DNA from: JALZBN01 sp035525375
Lineage (GTDB): Bacteria; Actinomycetota; Acidimicrobiia; Acidimicrobiales; AC-14
NCBI GenBank assembly: GCA_035525375.1
Contig: DATLEI010000051.1
Location: forward strand, 1 to 5,096
Reading direction: 5' to 3'
Length of the DNA: 5,096 nucleotides
Shown here: positions 1 to 5,096 of the stretch, one piece after another
Numbering within the stretch: position 1 is the stretch's first letter
How the letters are laid out: the number at the start of each line of letters is the position of its first letter
Made by a program: the position numbers and the translations under genes
Notes under the pieces: model-generated
What the model was told of the DNA's origin: nothing
The model's database searches: none
What the model saw: only the letters and a program-made list of their open reading frames with translations

Positions 1-253
1 CGGGGTAAGCACGAACAGACAGATCCAACCCTAGGACGGCGGCGATGCGGGTCGCGACCAGGATGGAGAGCGACGCAAACCTCGCTCCCTCGATACGGGT
101 GTAGGTAGGTCGCCCGATCCCCGCTGCCGTGGCGACCTGAAATTGGCTTAGACCGATCGCGAGGCGCTTCTGCCGGAATTCATCCGCCAGGCTCGCAAGC
201 GTCTTTCGAGCGCGGGCCGCAGCGCGTTGTTCCAGACGTTGGACCGTTGGCAT
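1..253 (-). CDS. XRE-family helix-turn-helix protein, 3' end cut by window edge
   Basis: An 84-codon open frame runs from ATG at 253 off the left edge, so only the N-terminus is visible. After a basic, Ala-rich helix (residues 1-33), residues 34-80 form an XRE/Cro-type HTH. GLSQFQVATAAGI (34-46) gives helix 2 and the turn, GRPTYTRIEGARF (47-59) is the recognition helix with the typical '.RIE.G.' ending, and SILVATRIAAVLGLDLSV (63-80) is the closing helix pair. This should be a DNA-binding protein. An in-frame TAA lies 17 codons before the ATG and no other usual start codon lies between, so this ATG is favoured, although no good Shine-Dalgarno sequence precedes it. The ending 'GLDLSVRAYP' is, from memory, typical of high-GC bacterial proteins in which this HTH is followed by a further domain. 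That part is outside the window, so regulator versus toxin-antitoxin-like roles cannot be separated. Confidence 0.82.
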   Translation of the reverse strand, partial: MPTVQRLEQRAAARARKTLASLADEFRQKRLAIGLSQFQVATAAGIGRPTYTRIEGARFASLSILVATRIAAVLGLDLSVRAYP

Positions 254-645
254 ATGTCTGCGAGGGTAGGCGCGAGTAGTTATCGCCCGATCACCCCTGA
301 GTTACCGCGAATGTTCCCACCAGATACCACTGGGAGAAAACGAACCGCGAGGTGCGCGTGAATGCTGTTCCAACGCGCCCATGGGCTGTCCTTCCAAGCA
401 TGGATGAGCCGCCAACTCGCCGCTTGCCACCGACTGTCACGTTGCTCAACCCCGTCTCTGCCGCCGGACCCCGAAATGCGTCGAGTGGTATCCACCAGAA
501 ACATTTGGAGCGTGGTGGGGGCAAGAATCCCGTGGGGAACGTGGAGAGGCCGGAGGTCCTGGTGGACCTCCGGCGTCACACAGGGGTCGCCAGCCGGGTA
601 GCCGAGAGGGAAGCTCCCCAGTGGCGGGTAAACGAAGGGGTTTGC
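254..645. other. Intergenic region, no convincing gene
   Basis: This stretch of 392 bases separates two minus-strand genes. Several open frames of 77-158 codons cross it on both strands. None has a recognisable domain, a good ribosome binding site or a convincing protein-like composition, and the longest plus-strand one runs antisense into the secreted-protein gene. The only clear structure is the perfect hairpin at 549-574. The promoter of the HTH gene should lie in the part nearest 254, but I could not pick -35/-10 boxes with confidence. No tRNA or known riboswitch fold was recognised. A decayed gene cannot be excluded. Confidence 0.6.
549..574 (-). terminator. Perfect 11-bp hairpin, candidate terminator
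   Basis: GCCGGAGGTCC at 549-559 is perfectly complementary to GGACCTCCGGC at 564-574, with a 4-base TGGT loop. It lies about 70 bases past the stop codon of the minus-strand secreted-protein gene and before the next minus-strand gene, which is where a terminator would sit. There is no T-run on either side. An intrinsic terminator without a U-tract, as proposed for some high-GC bacteria, or an mRNA-stabilising stem is therefore inferred rather than shown. Confidence 0.5.
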
Positions 646-1281
646 CTAGCTGGCGCTTGGCTCGGGCGAGGCGTCGGGCCGCGCATTGGCATCATCCGGG
701 GCCGGGACCCACATGCCGGGACCGCCGGGGCCGCCCGGGCCACGTCCGTGGCCGTGCCCACCGAGGCCGCGACCATCAAACTCGCCGTCGGGCCCGTCGA
801 GGAGCCGGCCACCGAAGGGGCCGACTGACTCCAGCTCCTGGAGCGTGATCTGCCCGTCATCGAGGATGGACTCGAGCTCAGAGAACGGGTTGTCCGCCGG
901 CAACTGGGCAATCTCGTCGGCAGAGATCACGCCGTCCTCGAGGAAGGCCCTGATTTGCTCGGCCGTGGCCTGCCAAGTCTCGCGCTGAGCTTCGAACTCG
1001 GCGTGCTTCGCCTCGGCTTTCGTGGTGAGGGCCTCGGTGATCGAGTCGGCCTGGGCCTGAGTGATCGTGCCCGCGTCGACAAGCTCCGTCAGGACCTCCT
1101 CCAGCAGGCCGCCCTCGTGCCCGAAGCGCACCTCGCCCGTGGTCGGAGCGGGTCCTGTGTCGGAACCGTCGGCATCGAACACGCTGACCGCGCGATCGAC
1201 AACGCCCGGAGCGGCGGCGGCGACCGTGGCTCCGGCGACCAGCAGGAAGCCTGCCACCGGCAGCCAGATCAGTCTCCTCAT
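646..1281 (-). CDS. Secreted protein with three degenerate DG-I-T/S repeats and Gly/His/Pro tail
   Basis: The product has 211 residues. The N-terminus is a Sec-type signal peptide: basic MRR, a hydrophobic core at about 4-20, then Ala-rich VAAAA with likely cleavage near residue 24, so the protein is exported. The body is acidic and helical. It contains three similar units: LVDAGTITQAQADSI (67-81), FLEDGVISADEIAQL (113-127) and ILDDGQITLQELESV (139-153). They share the pattern hydrophobic-x-D/E-x-G-x-I-T/S and recall half EF-hands or short SHOCT-like helical hairpins, but the full Asp set of a calcium loop is missing. Residues about 168-191 are a Gly/His/Pro-rich low-complexity segment that might bind metal, followed by a charged tail. 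ATG at 1281 was chosen over an upstream in-frame start at 1386 because GGAGGT lies at ideal spacing and the signal peptide then starts the protein. No known family was recognised and function is unknown. Confidence 0.85.
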   Translation of the reverse strand: MRRLIWLPVAGFLLVAGATVAAAAPGVVDRAVSVFDADGSDTGPAPTTGEVRFGHEGGLLEEVLTELVDAGTITQAQADSITEALTTKAEAKHAEFEAQRETWQATAEQIRAFLEDGVISADEIAQLPADNPFSELESILDDGQITLQELESVGPFGGRLLDGPDGEFDGRGLGGHGHGRGPGGPGGPGMWVPAPDDANARPDASPEPSAS

Positions 1282-1290
1282 TGAGCGTGT

Positions 1291-1296
1291 ACCTCC
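1291..1296 (-). promoter_or_regulatory. Shine-Dalgarno site of the secreted-protein gene
   Basis: GGAGGT on the minus strand lies 9 bases before the ATG at 1281 and fixes the start of this gene. The site belongs to the 8-base word CTGGAGGT, which has an exact complement further upstream in the same leader. Confidence 0.8.
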
Positions 1297-1365
1297 AGGT
1301 TTGTTGAACCCCGGACCGAATGGTCGAGTGGGTCGCTTGGCCCCGCCTGTCGGCCCGCTGGAGGT
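1291..1365 (-). promoter_or_regulatory. Possible SD-sequestering inverted repeat in the leader
   Basis: On the transcribed minus strand, ACCTCCAG (1365-1358) is the exact reverse complement of CTGGAGGT (1298-1291), with 59 bases between them. The second arm contains the whole Shine-Dalgarno sequence of the downstream gene, so pairing would hide it from the ribosome. A small internal stem (GACC/GGTC around 1314-1325) could form within the loop. Regulation by RNA folding is inferred. Any upstream CCTCC word in GC-rich DNA could pair by chance, and no known riboswitch class was recognised. Confidence 0.3.
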
Positions 1366-1377
1366 TTGCTGTGAATA

Positions 1378-1391
1378 CGGCCTCACGGCCG
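1378..1391 (-). terminator. Short GC hairpin just after the methyltransferase stop
   Basis: CGGCC (1378-1382) pairs with GGCCG (1387-1391) around a 4-base loop, starting 7 bases after the stop codon of the minus-strand methyltransferase gene. On the transcribed strand it is followed by TATTC rather than a T-run. The stem is only 5 bp, so this is a weak terminator candidate, and the next gene on the same strand may be partly co-transcribed. Confidence 0.3.
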
Positions 1392-1398
1392 CCCAGGA

Positions 1399-2040
1399 TC
1401 AGAGCTTGCGGATGAGGGTCACCCCGTCGCGAATCGGGAGCATCGCGCACTCGACCCGTGCGTCGGCGACCACGATCTCGTTGAAGCGCTTGATGCCGAC
1501 GATGTCCGGGTCGTTGGCCTCCAGATCGAGCACCCTCCCCGAACGCAGGACGTTGTCCGCAACCATGAGGCCGTTCGACCGGAGCACGGACAGCGAAGCC
1601 TCGTAGTAATCGGGGTACGAGCGCTTGTCGGCATCTATAAAGACGAAGTCAAACGGACCCTCGAGCGAACGAACGGTTTCGATCGCCGGGCCAAGACGAA
1701 CCTCGATCATCGACGCGAACGGCGAGCTGGCGATATTGCCCCGCGCAAACTCGGCGTGCGCGGGGTCAACCTCGCACGACACGATCCGACCGTCCGCGGG
1801 CATGGCGGCTGCCATCGCCAGCGCCGAGTAGCCGGTGAACGTGCCGATCTCCAGAACACGTCGCGCGGCAATGGCACCGACGAGCAGGTTGAGGAACCGA
1901 CCCTCCAGACGACCAACCATCATCATCGCCATCGGCGAGAAGTCGCGGGTCGCTGCCGCAACGTCCAGGAGGAGCTGCGGCTCCGGTGTCGTGTGAGCTT
2001 CGGCGTACTCCTGGATAACAGGATTCGTGATCTCAGTCAT
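1399..2040 (-). CDS. Class I SAM-dependent O-methyltransferase (COMT / caffeoyl-CoA type)
   Basis: This predicted cytoplasmic enzyme transfers a methyl group from S-adenosylmethionine to a hydroxyl, usually of a catechol-like or similar small substrate, with a divalent metal. It has 213 residues, the usual size for the family. Motif I is VLEIGTFTGYSALAMA (62-77), and CEVD (89-92) holds the acidic residue expected to contact the SAM ribose. FDFVFIDADKRSYPDYYE (130-147) carries the family's metal-ligand Asp136 and catalytic-type Lys139, ADN (161-163) supplies Asp162 and Asn163, and LPIRDGVTLIRK (201-212) is the typical C-terminal strand. All key residues are present, so it should be active. The ATG at 2040 was chosen because MTEITNPVIQEY matches family N-termini. 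The frame stays open to 2376, but that extension runs antisense through the ROK remnant and into the SIS gene. No Shine-Dalgarno site is visible. The substrate cannot be told from sequence. Confidence 0.93.
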   Translation of the reverse strand: MTEITNPVIQEYAEAHTTPEPQLLLDVAAATRDFSPMAMMMVGRLEGRFLNLLVGAIAARRVLEIGTFTGYSALAMAAAMPADGRIVSCEVDPAHAEFARGNIASSPFASMIEVRLGPAIETVRSLEGPFDFVFIDADKRSYPDYYEASLSVLRSNGLMVADNVLRSGRVLDLEANDPDIVGIKRFNEIVVADARVECAMLPIRDGVTLIRKL

Positions 2041-2056
2041 GTGCGGATAGTCGCAC
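2041..2056 (-). promoter_or_regulatory. Inverted repeat abutting the methyltransferase start codon
   Basis: GTGCG and CGCAC flank a 6-base centre directly next to the start codon of the methyltransferase gene, with a possible sixth G-U pair in RNA. The gene has no visible Shine-Dalgarno sequence here. The repeat could be an operator or a leader hairpin, but at 5 bp it may also be chance. Confidence 0.25.
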
Positions 2057-2077
2057 GAGATACGCCAAATCGGCGGG

Positions 2078-2323
2078 TTGCGGGCCGGGCACCCAAGTGG
2101 ACGCAGAAGGCGCGCTGTGACGGCGATGGCGACCAGTGGCGATGAGGGACTGGCACTCGTTTTCGCCCTCATCGACGACCTCGTCGCCAGCAACGGCACG
2201 AGCCCGGTGCTCCGCGTCAGCGTCGGTGCGCCGGGGATCGTGGACCCACGAACCGAAACCATCCGCTGGGGCGTGCACCTGGGCTGGACGAACGTTCCCC
2301 TCGGCCGGATGATGAACGGATGA
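2078..2323 (+). pseudogene. ROK-family gene remnant, both ends missing
   Basis: An 81-codon open frame (TTG at 2078; other starts GTG 2117 and ATG 2126; in-frame TAG at 2048) encodes a piece of a ROK protein, the family of sugar kinases and repressors related to NagC and Mlc. Residues 24-76 match the region leading into the family's G-x-P-G-x-V-D motif: ALVFALIDDLV (28-38), then VSVGAPGIVDPRTETIRW (47-64), then GVHLGWTNVPLG (65-76). The frame stops five residues later. The N-terminal ATP-binding strand pair (G-D-x-G-G-T type) is absent. The following N-D catalytic segment and the Cys/His zinc site are also missing, so it cannot be a working kinase or repressor. A basic GHPSGRRRR stretch at the front might be left from the linker after a winged-helix domain. 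The stop overlaps the SIS start as ATGA, so translation of the fragment could still couple to the next gene. Confidence 0.68.
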
Positions 2324-3357
2324 CGCTCCGCGACGAGATCTGCGAACAACCCGCTGCGCTTGCTCGACTCCTCCATGGATCGGCCGGCGTCATGGCTGAG
2401 ATCCGGGCAGCGGTCGTCGATCGGCCGCCTAAGTTCGTCGTCATCGCCGCGCGCGGTACCTCGGACAACGCCGCCCTATACGCGCAGTACCTGTTCGCAG
2501 TGAGAAACGGAATCATCACCGCTCTGGCGACGCCGTCGACGATCACCCTGTACGGCGCGCGGCCCCAAATGGCCGAGGCCCTGGTCATCGGCATCTCGCA
2601 ATCGGGCGCGTCGCCAGACATCGTTGCCGTCATCGAAGAGGCGCGGCGGCAAGGGGCGCTGACCATTGCCCTGACCAATGCGCCGGAGTCGGCGCTCGCG
2701 CAGGCCGCCGCGATCACGGTCGATCTCCAGGCCGGCCCCGAGCGGGCGATCGCCGCCACCAAGACCTACACCACCGAGCTGCTGGCGGTTGCGCTGCTGT
2801 CTACGGCGCTCAAGCCGGCGACGGCCCAGGAGTCGGCCGACATCTGCTCCGTCCCCGAGTGGGTGGCTGAGGCGCTGTCGGTTGAGCCGGTCGCCCAAAC
2901 GCTCGCGTCGGGCCATGCCCAACGCGACCACTCGATCGTGCTCGCCCGAGGCTTCGCCTACGCGACGGCGCGCGAGTGGGCGCTGAAGTTGCAGGAGCTG
3001 GCGCAGGTGTCGGCCTTCCCGTTCTCGGCGGCTGATTTCGAGCACGGACCGTTGGCCTTGGCCGAGCCTGGCCTGCCGGTGCTGGTGGTGGCCCCGGCTG
3101 GTCCACCGCTCGACGCTCAGCGTCACTTGCTGGAGCGGCTGAAGGCGGACCTCGGGGCGCGGCTGCTGGTCGTATCGAACGACGACGAGGCTCTGCGTAT
3201 CGACGAAGGCCTGCCGATCCCGCGGGGCGTCAGCCCGTGGCTGTCACCGCTCGTGGAGATCATTCCGGCGCAGCTTTACACGTACTACCTGACGATCGCG
3301 CGCGGCCTCGATCCTGAGGCGCCGCGAACCATCACCAAGGTGACCGAGACCCACTGA
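2320..3357 (+). CDS. Double-SIS sugar isomerase/deaminase, GlmS C-terminal type without glutaminase domain
   Basis: The 345-residue protein is built like the isomerase half of glucosamine-6-phosphate synthase, with two SIS domains and no N-terminal glutaminase. It probably isomerises or deaminates a phosphosugar such as glucosamine 6-phosphate in the cytoplasm (NagB-II, AgaS or FrlB-like roles). Phosphate-binding ARGTSDNAA is at 44-52, ISQSGASPD at 92-100, and the AG-x-E...ATKTYT block at 138-151. The second SIS domain has KLQELA (223-228) with the Glu226 equivalent, then EHGPLALAE (241-249) with the His expected to open the sugar ring. The C-tail DPEAPRTITKVTE (331-343) keeps the active-site Lys (340) seen in GlmS. 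Everything expected is present. The ATG at 2320 overlaps the stop of the ROK remnant by ATGA, which suggests translational coupling, since no strong Shine-Dalgarno site is seen. ROK proteins and such SIS enzymes commonly work in the same amino-sugar pathways. The exact substrate is not determinable. Confidence 0.93.
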   Translation: MTLRDEICEQPAALARLLHGSAGVMAEIRAAVVDRPPKFVVIAARGTSDNAALYAQYLFAVRNGIITALATPSTITLYGARPQMAEALVIGISQSGASPDIVAVIEEARRQGALTIALTNAPESALAQAAAITVDLQAGPERAIAATKTYTTELLAVALLSTALKPATAQESADICSVPEWVAEALSVEPVAQTLASGHAQRDHSIVLARGFAYATAREWALKLQELAQVSAFPFSAADFEHGPLALAEPGLPVLVVAPAGPPLDAQRHLLERLKADLGARLLVVSNDDEALRIDEGLPIPRGVSPWLSPLVEIIPAQLYTYYLTIARGLDPEAPRTITKVTETH

Positions 3358-3380
3358 GGACGGCCCCAGACACCAGAAGA

Positions 3381-3405
3381 CCCACACTCCGGGAACGAGT
3401 GTGGG
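3381..3405 (+). terminator. Hairpin after the SIS gene, candidate terminator
   Basis: CCCACACTC (3381-3389) pairs perfectly with GAGTGTGGG (3397-3405) around a 7-base loop, starting 23 bases after the SIS stop codon. An outer 8-base match, GACGGCCC (3359-3366) with GGGCCGTC (3403-3410), shares the last three bases of the inner stem, so the two helices partly compete or can stack as 5 bp plus 9 bp. No T-run follows. Position after the stop makes a terminator the best reading. Confidence 0.6.
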
Positions 3406-3570
3406 CCGTCGCGCCAAGGGTAAGGCGATCTAAGGGTGGGCAACTGACACGAGTCGCTCGCTACCCCGGATCACCCGGTTCTGCCGGCCCGCGTGTCGCT
3501 GCTGATGTTGCCCGACCTGGGCACGGAAGCGAGGTTCGCTGCGCCACGCGACAGATCCGCGGTTGCTGGC

Positions 3571-3602
3571 AGGCCCTTGGTAGCCACGGCTACCAACGGC
3601 CT
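3571..3602 (-). terminator. Long hairpin after the GH1 gene, candidate terminator
   Basis: TTGGTAGCCACGGCTACCAA (3577-3596) is a near-perfect palindrome. It is extended outward by AGGCC (3571-3575) and GGCCT (3598-3602) across one C-C mismatch, giving up to about 14 pairs. It lies about 118 bases past the stop of the minus-strand glycosidase and between convergent genes, so it could stop transcription from either side. No T-run follows on either strand. A protein-binding operator is the main alternative, but no gene start is nearby. Confidence 0.45.
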
Positions 3603-3719
3603 CCGGTCTGGCCGATCTAAGCGGCGAGGGCGGTCTTTCGACACTGGGCGCTACCTCTGCTTTCCCGTTGATATTACGCCCAACCTCCAAGAAGAAACGC
3701 CTTTCAGGGACATAACAGA

Positions 3720-5090
3720 TCACCGACCGGCCTCGGTCACGTCGCGGTACCAACGCGCGCTCGCCTTCGGGGTCCGAGCGAGAGTGTCGAAGTCGACGCG
3801 GAAGACCCCGAAGCGTTTGCCGTAGCCGAAAGTCCACTCGTAGTTGTCCATCATCGACCAGACGAAGTACCCCGTGACCGGCGCACCGCCGTCACGCGCA
3901 TCGGCTACCGCACCCAGGTGGCGCGCGAGGTAGCTGATTCGATTGACGTCGCGCACCTGGCCATCGGGATCAACCTTGTCGTCGTAAGCGGCCCCGTTTT
4001 CGGTGATCACGATTTCGCGCGGCGCATACTCGCGCGTCAGGTCGAGCAGCGTGTCAGTGAGCCCGCGGGGCTGAACGTGCCAGCCCATTCCTGTCGTCTC
4101 GACCCCCACAGGCGTGTAGACCTCCCAGTCGAACGGCTCCTCGGAGCGCGCCCGAACGTTGTCCTGGCGGTAGTAGTTGAGGCCGAGAAAGTCGAGCTTG
4201 CCGTCGGGCGGCGTGTCGAGCTCAACCCCCTCGAGGTGCCCGGCTGCGGCGTGCGCCTCTTTGCCAGCCGTCGGATAGCCCCGCCCAAAGAGCGGGTCAA
4301 GGAACCACGCATCGCGTGTGACGCTGGCCTCGGCCGCGGCTCGGACGTCGAGATCGGAATCGGTCGCCGGCGCGATCCGGTTCACATCGAAGGCCACGCC
4401 GACGCGTGCCGAGTCAACGGCGGAGCGGATCACGTCTCCGGCAGCGGCGTGGGCACGAAGCTGGTTGTCGGCCACGCGGATAGCCGTCGGCCAGTGGCGA
4501 ATCCCCGGGGCGTGGATGCCATCGGCGTGGCCCAGGAAGGCATAGACGGCAGGCTCATTGAAGGTCATCCAATCGCTTACGCGATCGCCCAGCTCGTTGG
4601 CCATGAGCGCCGTGTAGTCCGCGAACCAGCCGATCACTTCGGGATTGGCGAACCCGCCACGATCCTGGAGCGCCTGGGGCAGGTCCCAGTGGAAGAGATT
4701 GACGGTCGGGGCGATGCCGGCCTCCAGAAGCGAGTCGACCAGGCGCTGATAGAAATCGATGCCCTTGCGGTTGACCTGCCCGACGCCGGTGGGCAGCACG
4801 CGCGGCCAGCTGATGCTGAAGCGGTAGGCGCGGGCGCCGTGCTCCGCCATCAGCGCCACGTCCTCGCGGTAGCGGTGATAGTGGTCGCACGCGACCTCGC
4901 CGGTCTCGGCGTTGACGACCGCGCCGGGCTGGCGGGCGAACGTGTCCCATATCGAACGGCCGCGGCCATTCTGGGCCGCTGCGCCCTCGATCTGATAGGC
5001 CGAAGCCGCGTAGCCCCACACGAAAGCGCGCGGGAAGCGAAGGCCGACCTCGCGAGCCGAGTGCTCTTCAATCACCCGCGGATTATTCAC
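3720..5090 (-). CDS. GH1 family beta-glucosidase-type glycoside hydrolase
   Basis: The 456-residue product is a retaining GH1 glycosidase that should cleave beta-glucosides, beta-galactosides or related short saccharides. It has no signal peptide, so it probably acts in the cytoplasm on imported oligosaccharides. FVWGYAASAYQIEGA (23-37) holds the sugar-binding Gln33, NLFHWDLPQAL (131-141) holds His134, and TFNEP (176-180) has the acid/base Glu179. GLNYY (303-307) follows, ITENG (362-366) has the nucleophile Glu364, and FVWSMMDNYEWTFGYGKRFG (409-428) forms the +1/-1 subsite wall with Trp411, Glu418 and Trp419. All catalytic residues are present and the length is normal. The start given is GTG at 5090, which leaves about 18 residues before the first conserved block. 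The frame is still open to the window edge and a second GTG lies at 5075, so the true start is uncertain and the Shine-Dalgarno site is not visible. The gene converges on the SIS gene. Substrate preference is not determinable. Confidence 0.95.
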   Translation of the reverse strand: MNNPRVIEEHSAREVGLRFPRAFVWGYAASAYQIEGAAAQNGRGRSIWDTFARQPGAVVNAETGEVACDHYHRYREDVALMAEHGARAYRFSISWPRVLPTGVGQVNRKGIDFYQRLVDSLLEAGIAPTVNLFHWDLPQALQDRGGFANPEVIGWFADYTALMANELGDRVSDWMTFNEPAVYAFLGHADGIHAPGIRHWPTAIRVADNQLRAHAAAGDVIRSAVDSARVGVAFDVNRIAPATDSDLDVRAAAEASVTRDAWFLDPLFGRGYPTAGKEAHAAAGHLEGVELDTPPDGKLDFLGLNYYRQDNVRARSEEPFDWEVYTPVGVETTGMGWHVQPRGLTDTLLDLTREYAPREIVITENGAAYDDKVDPDGQVRDVNRISYLARHLGAVADARDGGAPVTGYFVWSMMDNYEWTFGYGKRFGVFRVDFDTLARTPKASARWYRDVTEAGR

Positions 5091-5096
5091 GCCAAG

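Larger units (their letters stand above)
3358..3719. other. Convergent intergenic region between SIS and GH1 genes
   Basis: These 362 bases lie between two genes that point toward each other, so promoters are not expected and terminators are. Two strong hairpins are found, at 3381-3405 and 3571-3602. Open frames of 73-135 codons cross the region on both strands, some running antisense into the glycosidase. None has a recognisable motif, a credible ribosome binding site or a plausible neighbour. The part nearest 3719 is more AT-rich and has no obvious gene. Confidence 0.65.

Noticed and set aside
280..579. Minus-strand open frames of 77-99 codons in the gap after the secreted-protein gene
   Set aside because: No recognisable motif, unusual Trp/Arg/His-rich composition, and two equally poor frames overlap each other, so neither is credible as a gene.
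576..645. Stretch with GCCGGGTAGCCGAGAGGGAA and small nested stems, faintly recalling a ydaO/c-di-AMP riboswitch
   Set aside because: Only a short word resembles the class, the stems do not assemble into the expected fold, and no plus-strand gene starts downstream.
352..828. Plus-strand open frame of 158 codons
   Set aside because: It runs antisense through the well-supported secreted-protein gene, has no recognisable domain and no ribosome binding site, and its composition is typical of shadow frames in GC-rich DNA.
1282..1386. N-terminal extension of the secreted protein from an upstream in-frame start
   Set aside because: It would bury the signal peptide behind 35 residues, while the internal ATG has a perfectly placed GGAGGT.
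2041..2376. N-terminal extension of the methyltransferase to 325 residues
   Set aside because: The added residues are antisense to the ROK remnant and the SIS gene start, look random, and exceed the normal family length.
2217..3126. Long minus-strand and alternative plus-strand frames over the SIS gene
   Set aside because: They are Arg/Ala/Ser-rich shadows of a gene whose motifs are unmistakable in the correct frame.
3399..3837. Open frames of 73-135 codons in the convergent gap
   Set aside because: They lack motifs and ribosome sites, overlap each other on both strands, and some run antisense into the glycosidase.
1..5096. Search for tRNA, rRNA, CRISPR repeats, insertion-sequence ends, attachment sites and origins
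   Set aside because: No cloverleaf, repeated spacer pattern, transposase motif, flanking terminal repeats or DnaA-box cluster was seen by eye on either strand.

Overview
The window is high-GC bacterial chromosomal DNA (about two-thirds G+C by eye). Codon choice, the style of the secreted protein and the XRE/ROK/SIS family variants suit a free-living actinobacterium or a high-GC member of the Chloroflexota. The sequence alone does not decide between these, and nothing here is a reliable phylogenetic marker. No rRNA, tRNA, CRISPR array, insertion sequence or prophage gene was recognised.

Layout, left to right. (1) 1-253, minus: the N-terminal 84 codons of an XRE-type helix-turn-helix protein, cut by the left window edge. 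(2) 254-645: a non-coding stretch with a perfect 11-bp hairpin at 549-574. (3) 646-1281, minus: a secreted protein of 211 residues with a signal peptide, three short degenerate 'D-G-x-I-T/S' repeats and a Gly/His/Pro tail. Its Shine-Dalgarno sequence has a perfect 8-base complement upstream in the leader. (4) 1399-2040, minus: an intact class I SAM-dependent O-methyltransferase of the COMT/caffeoyl-CoA type. (5) 2078-2323, plus: a short remnant of a ROK-family gene, missing both ends, overlapping the next gene by ATGA. (6) 2320-3357, plus: a complete double-SIS sugar isomerase or deaminase related to the C-terminal half of GlmS. (7) 3358-3719: a convergent intergenic region with two strong hairpins. 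(8) 3720-5090, minus: an essentially full-length GH1 beta-glucosidase-type glycosidase whose start is close to the right edge.

Functionally the right half is about carbohydrate use: a cytoplasmic GH1 glycosidase facing a phosphosugar or aminosugar SIS enzyme. The broken ROK gene next to the SIS gene fits the usual partnership of ROK regulators or kinases with amino-sugar catabolism. The left half (methyltransferase, secreted repeat protein, HTH protein) shows no obvious link to it. I see no complete undescribed system. The points most worth a second look are the ROK remnant and its junctions, the repeat architecture of the secreted protein, and the possible SD-sequestering leader in front of it.
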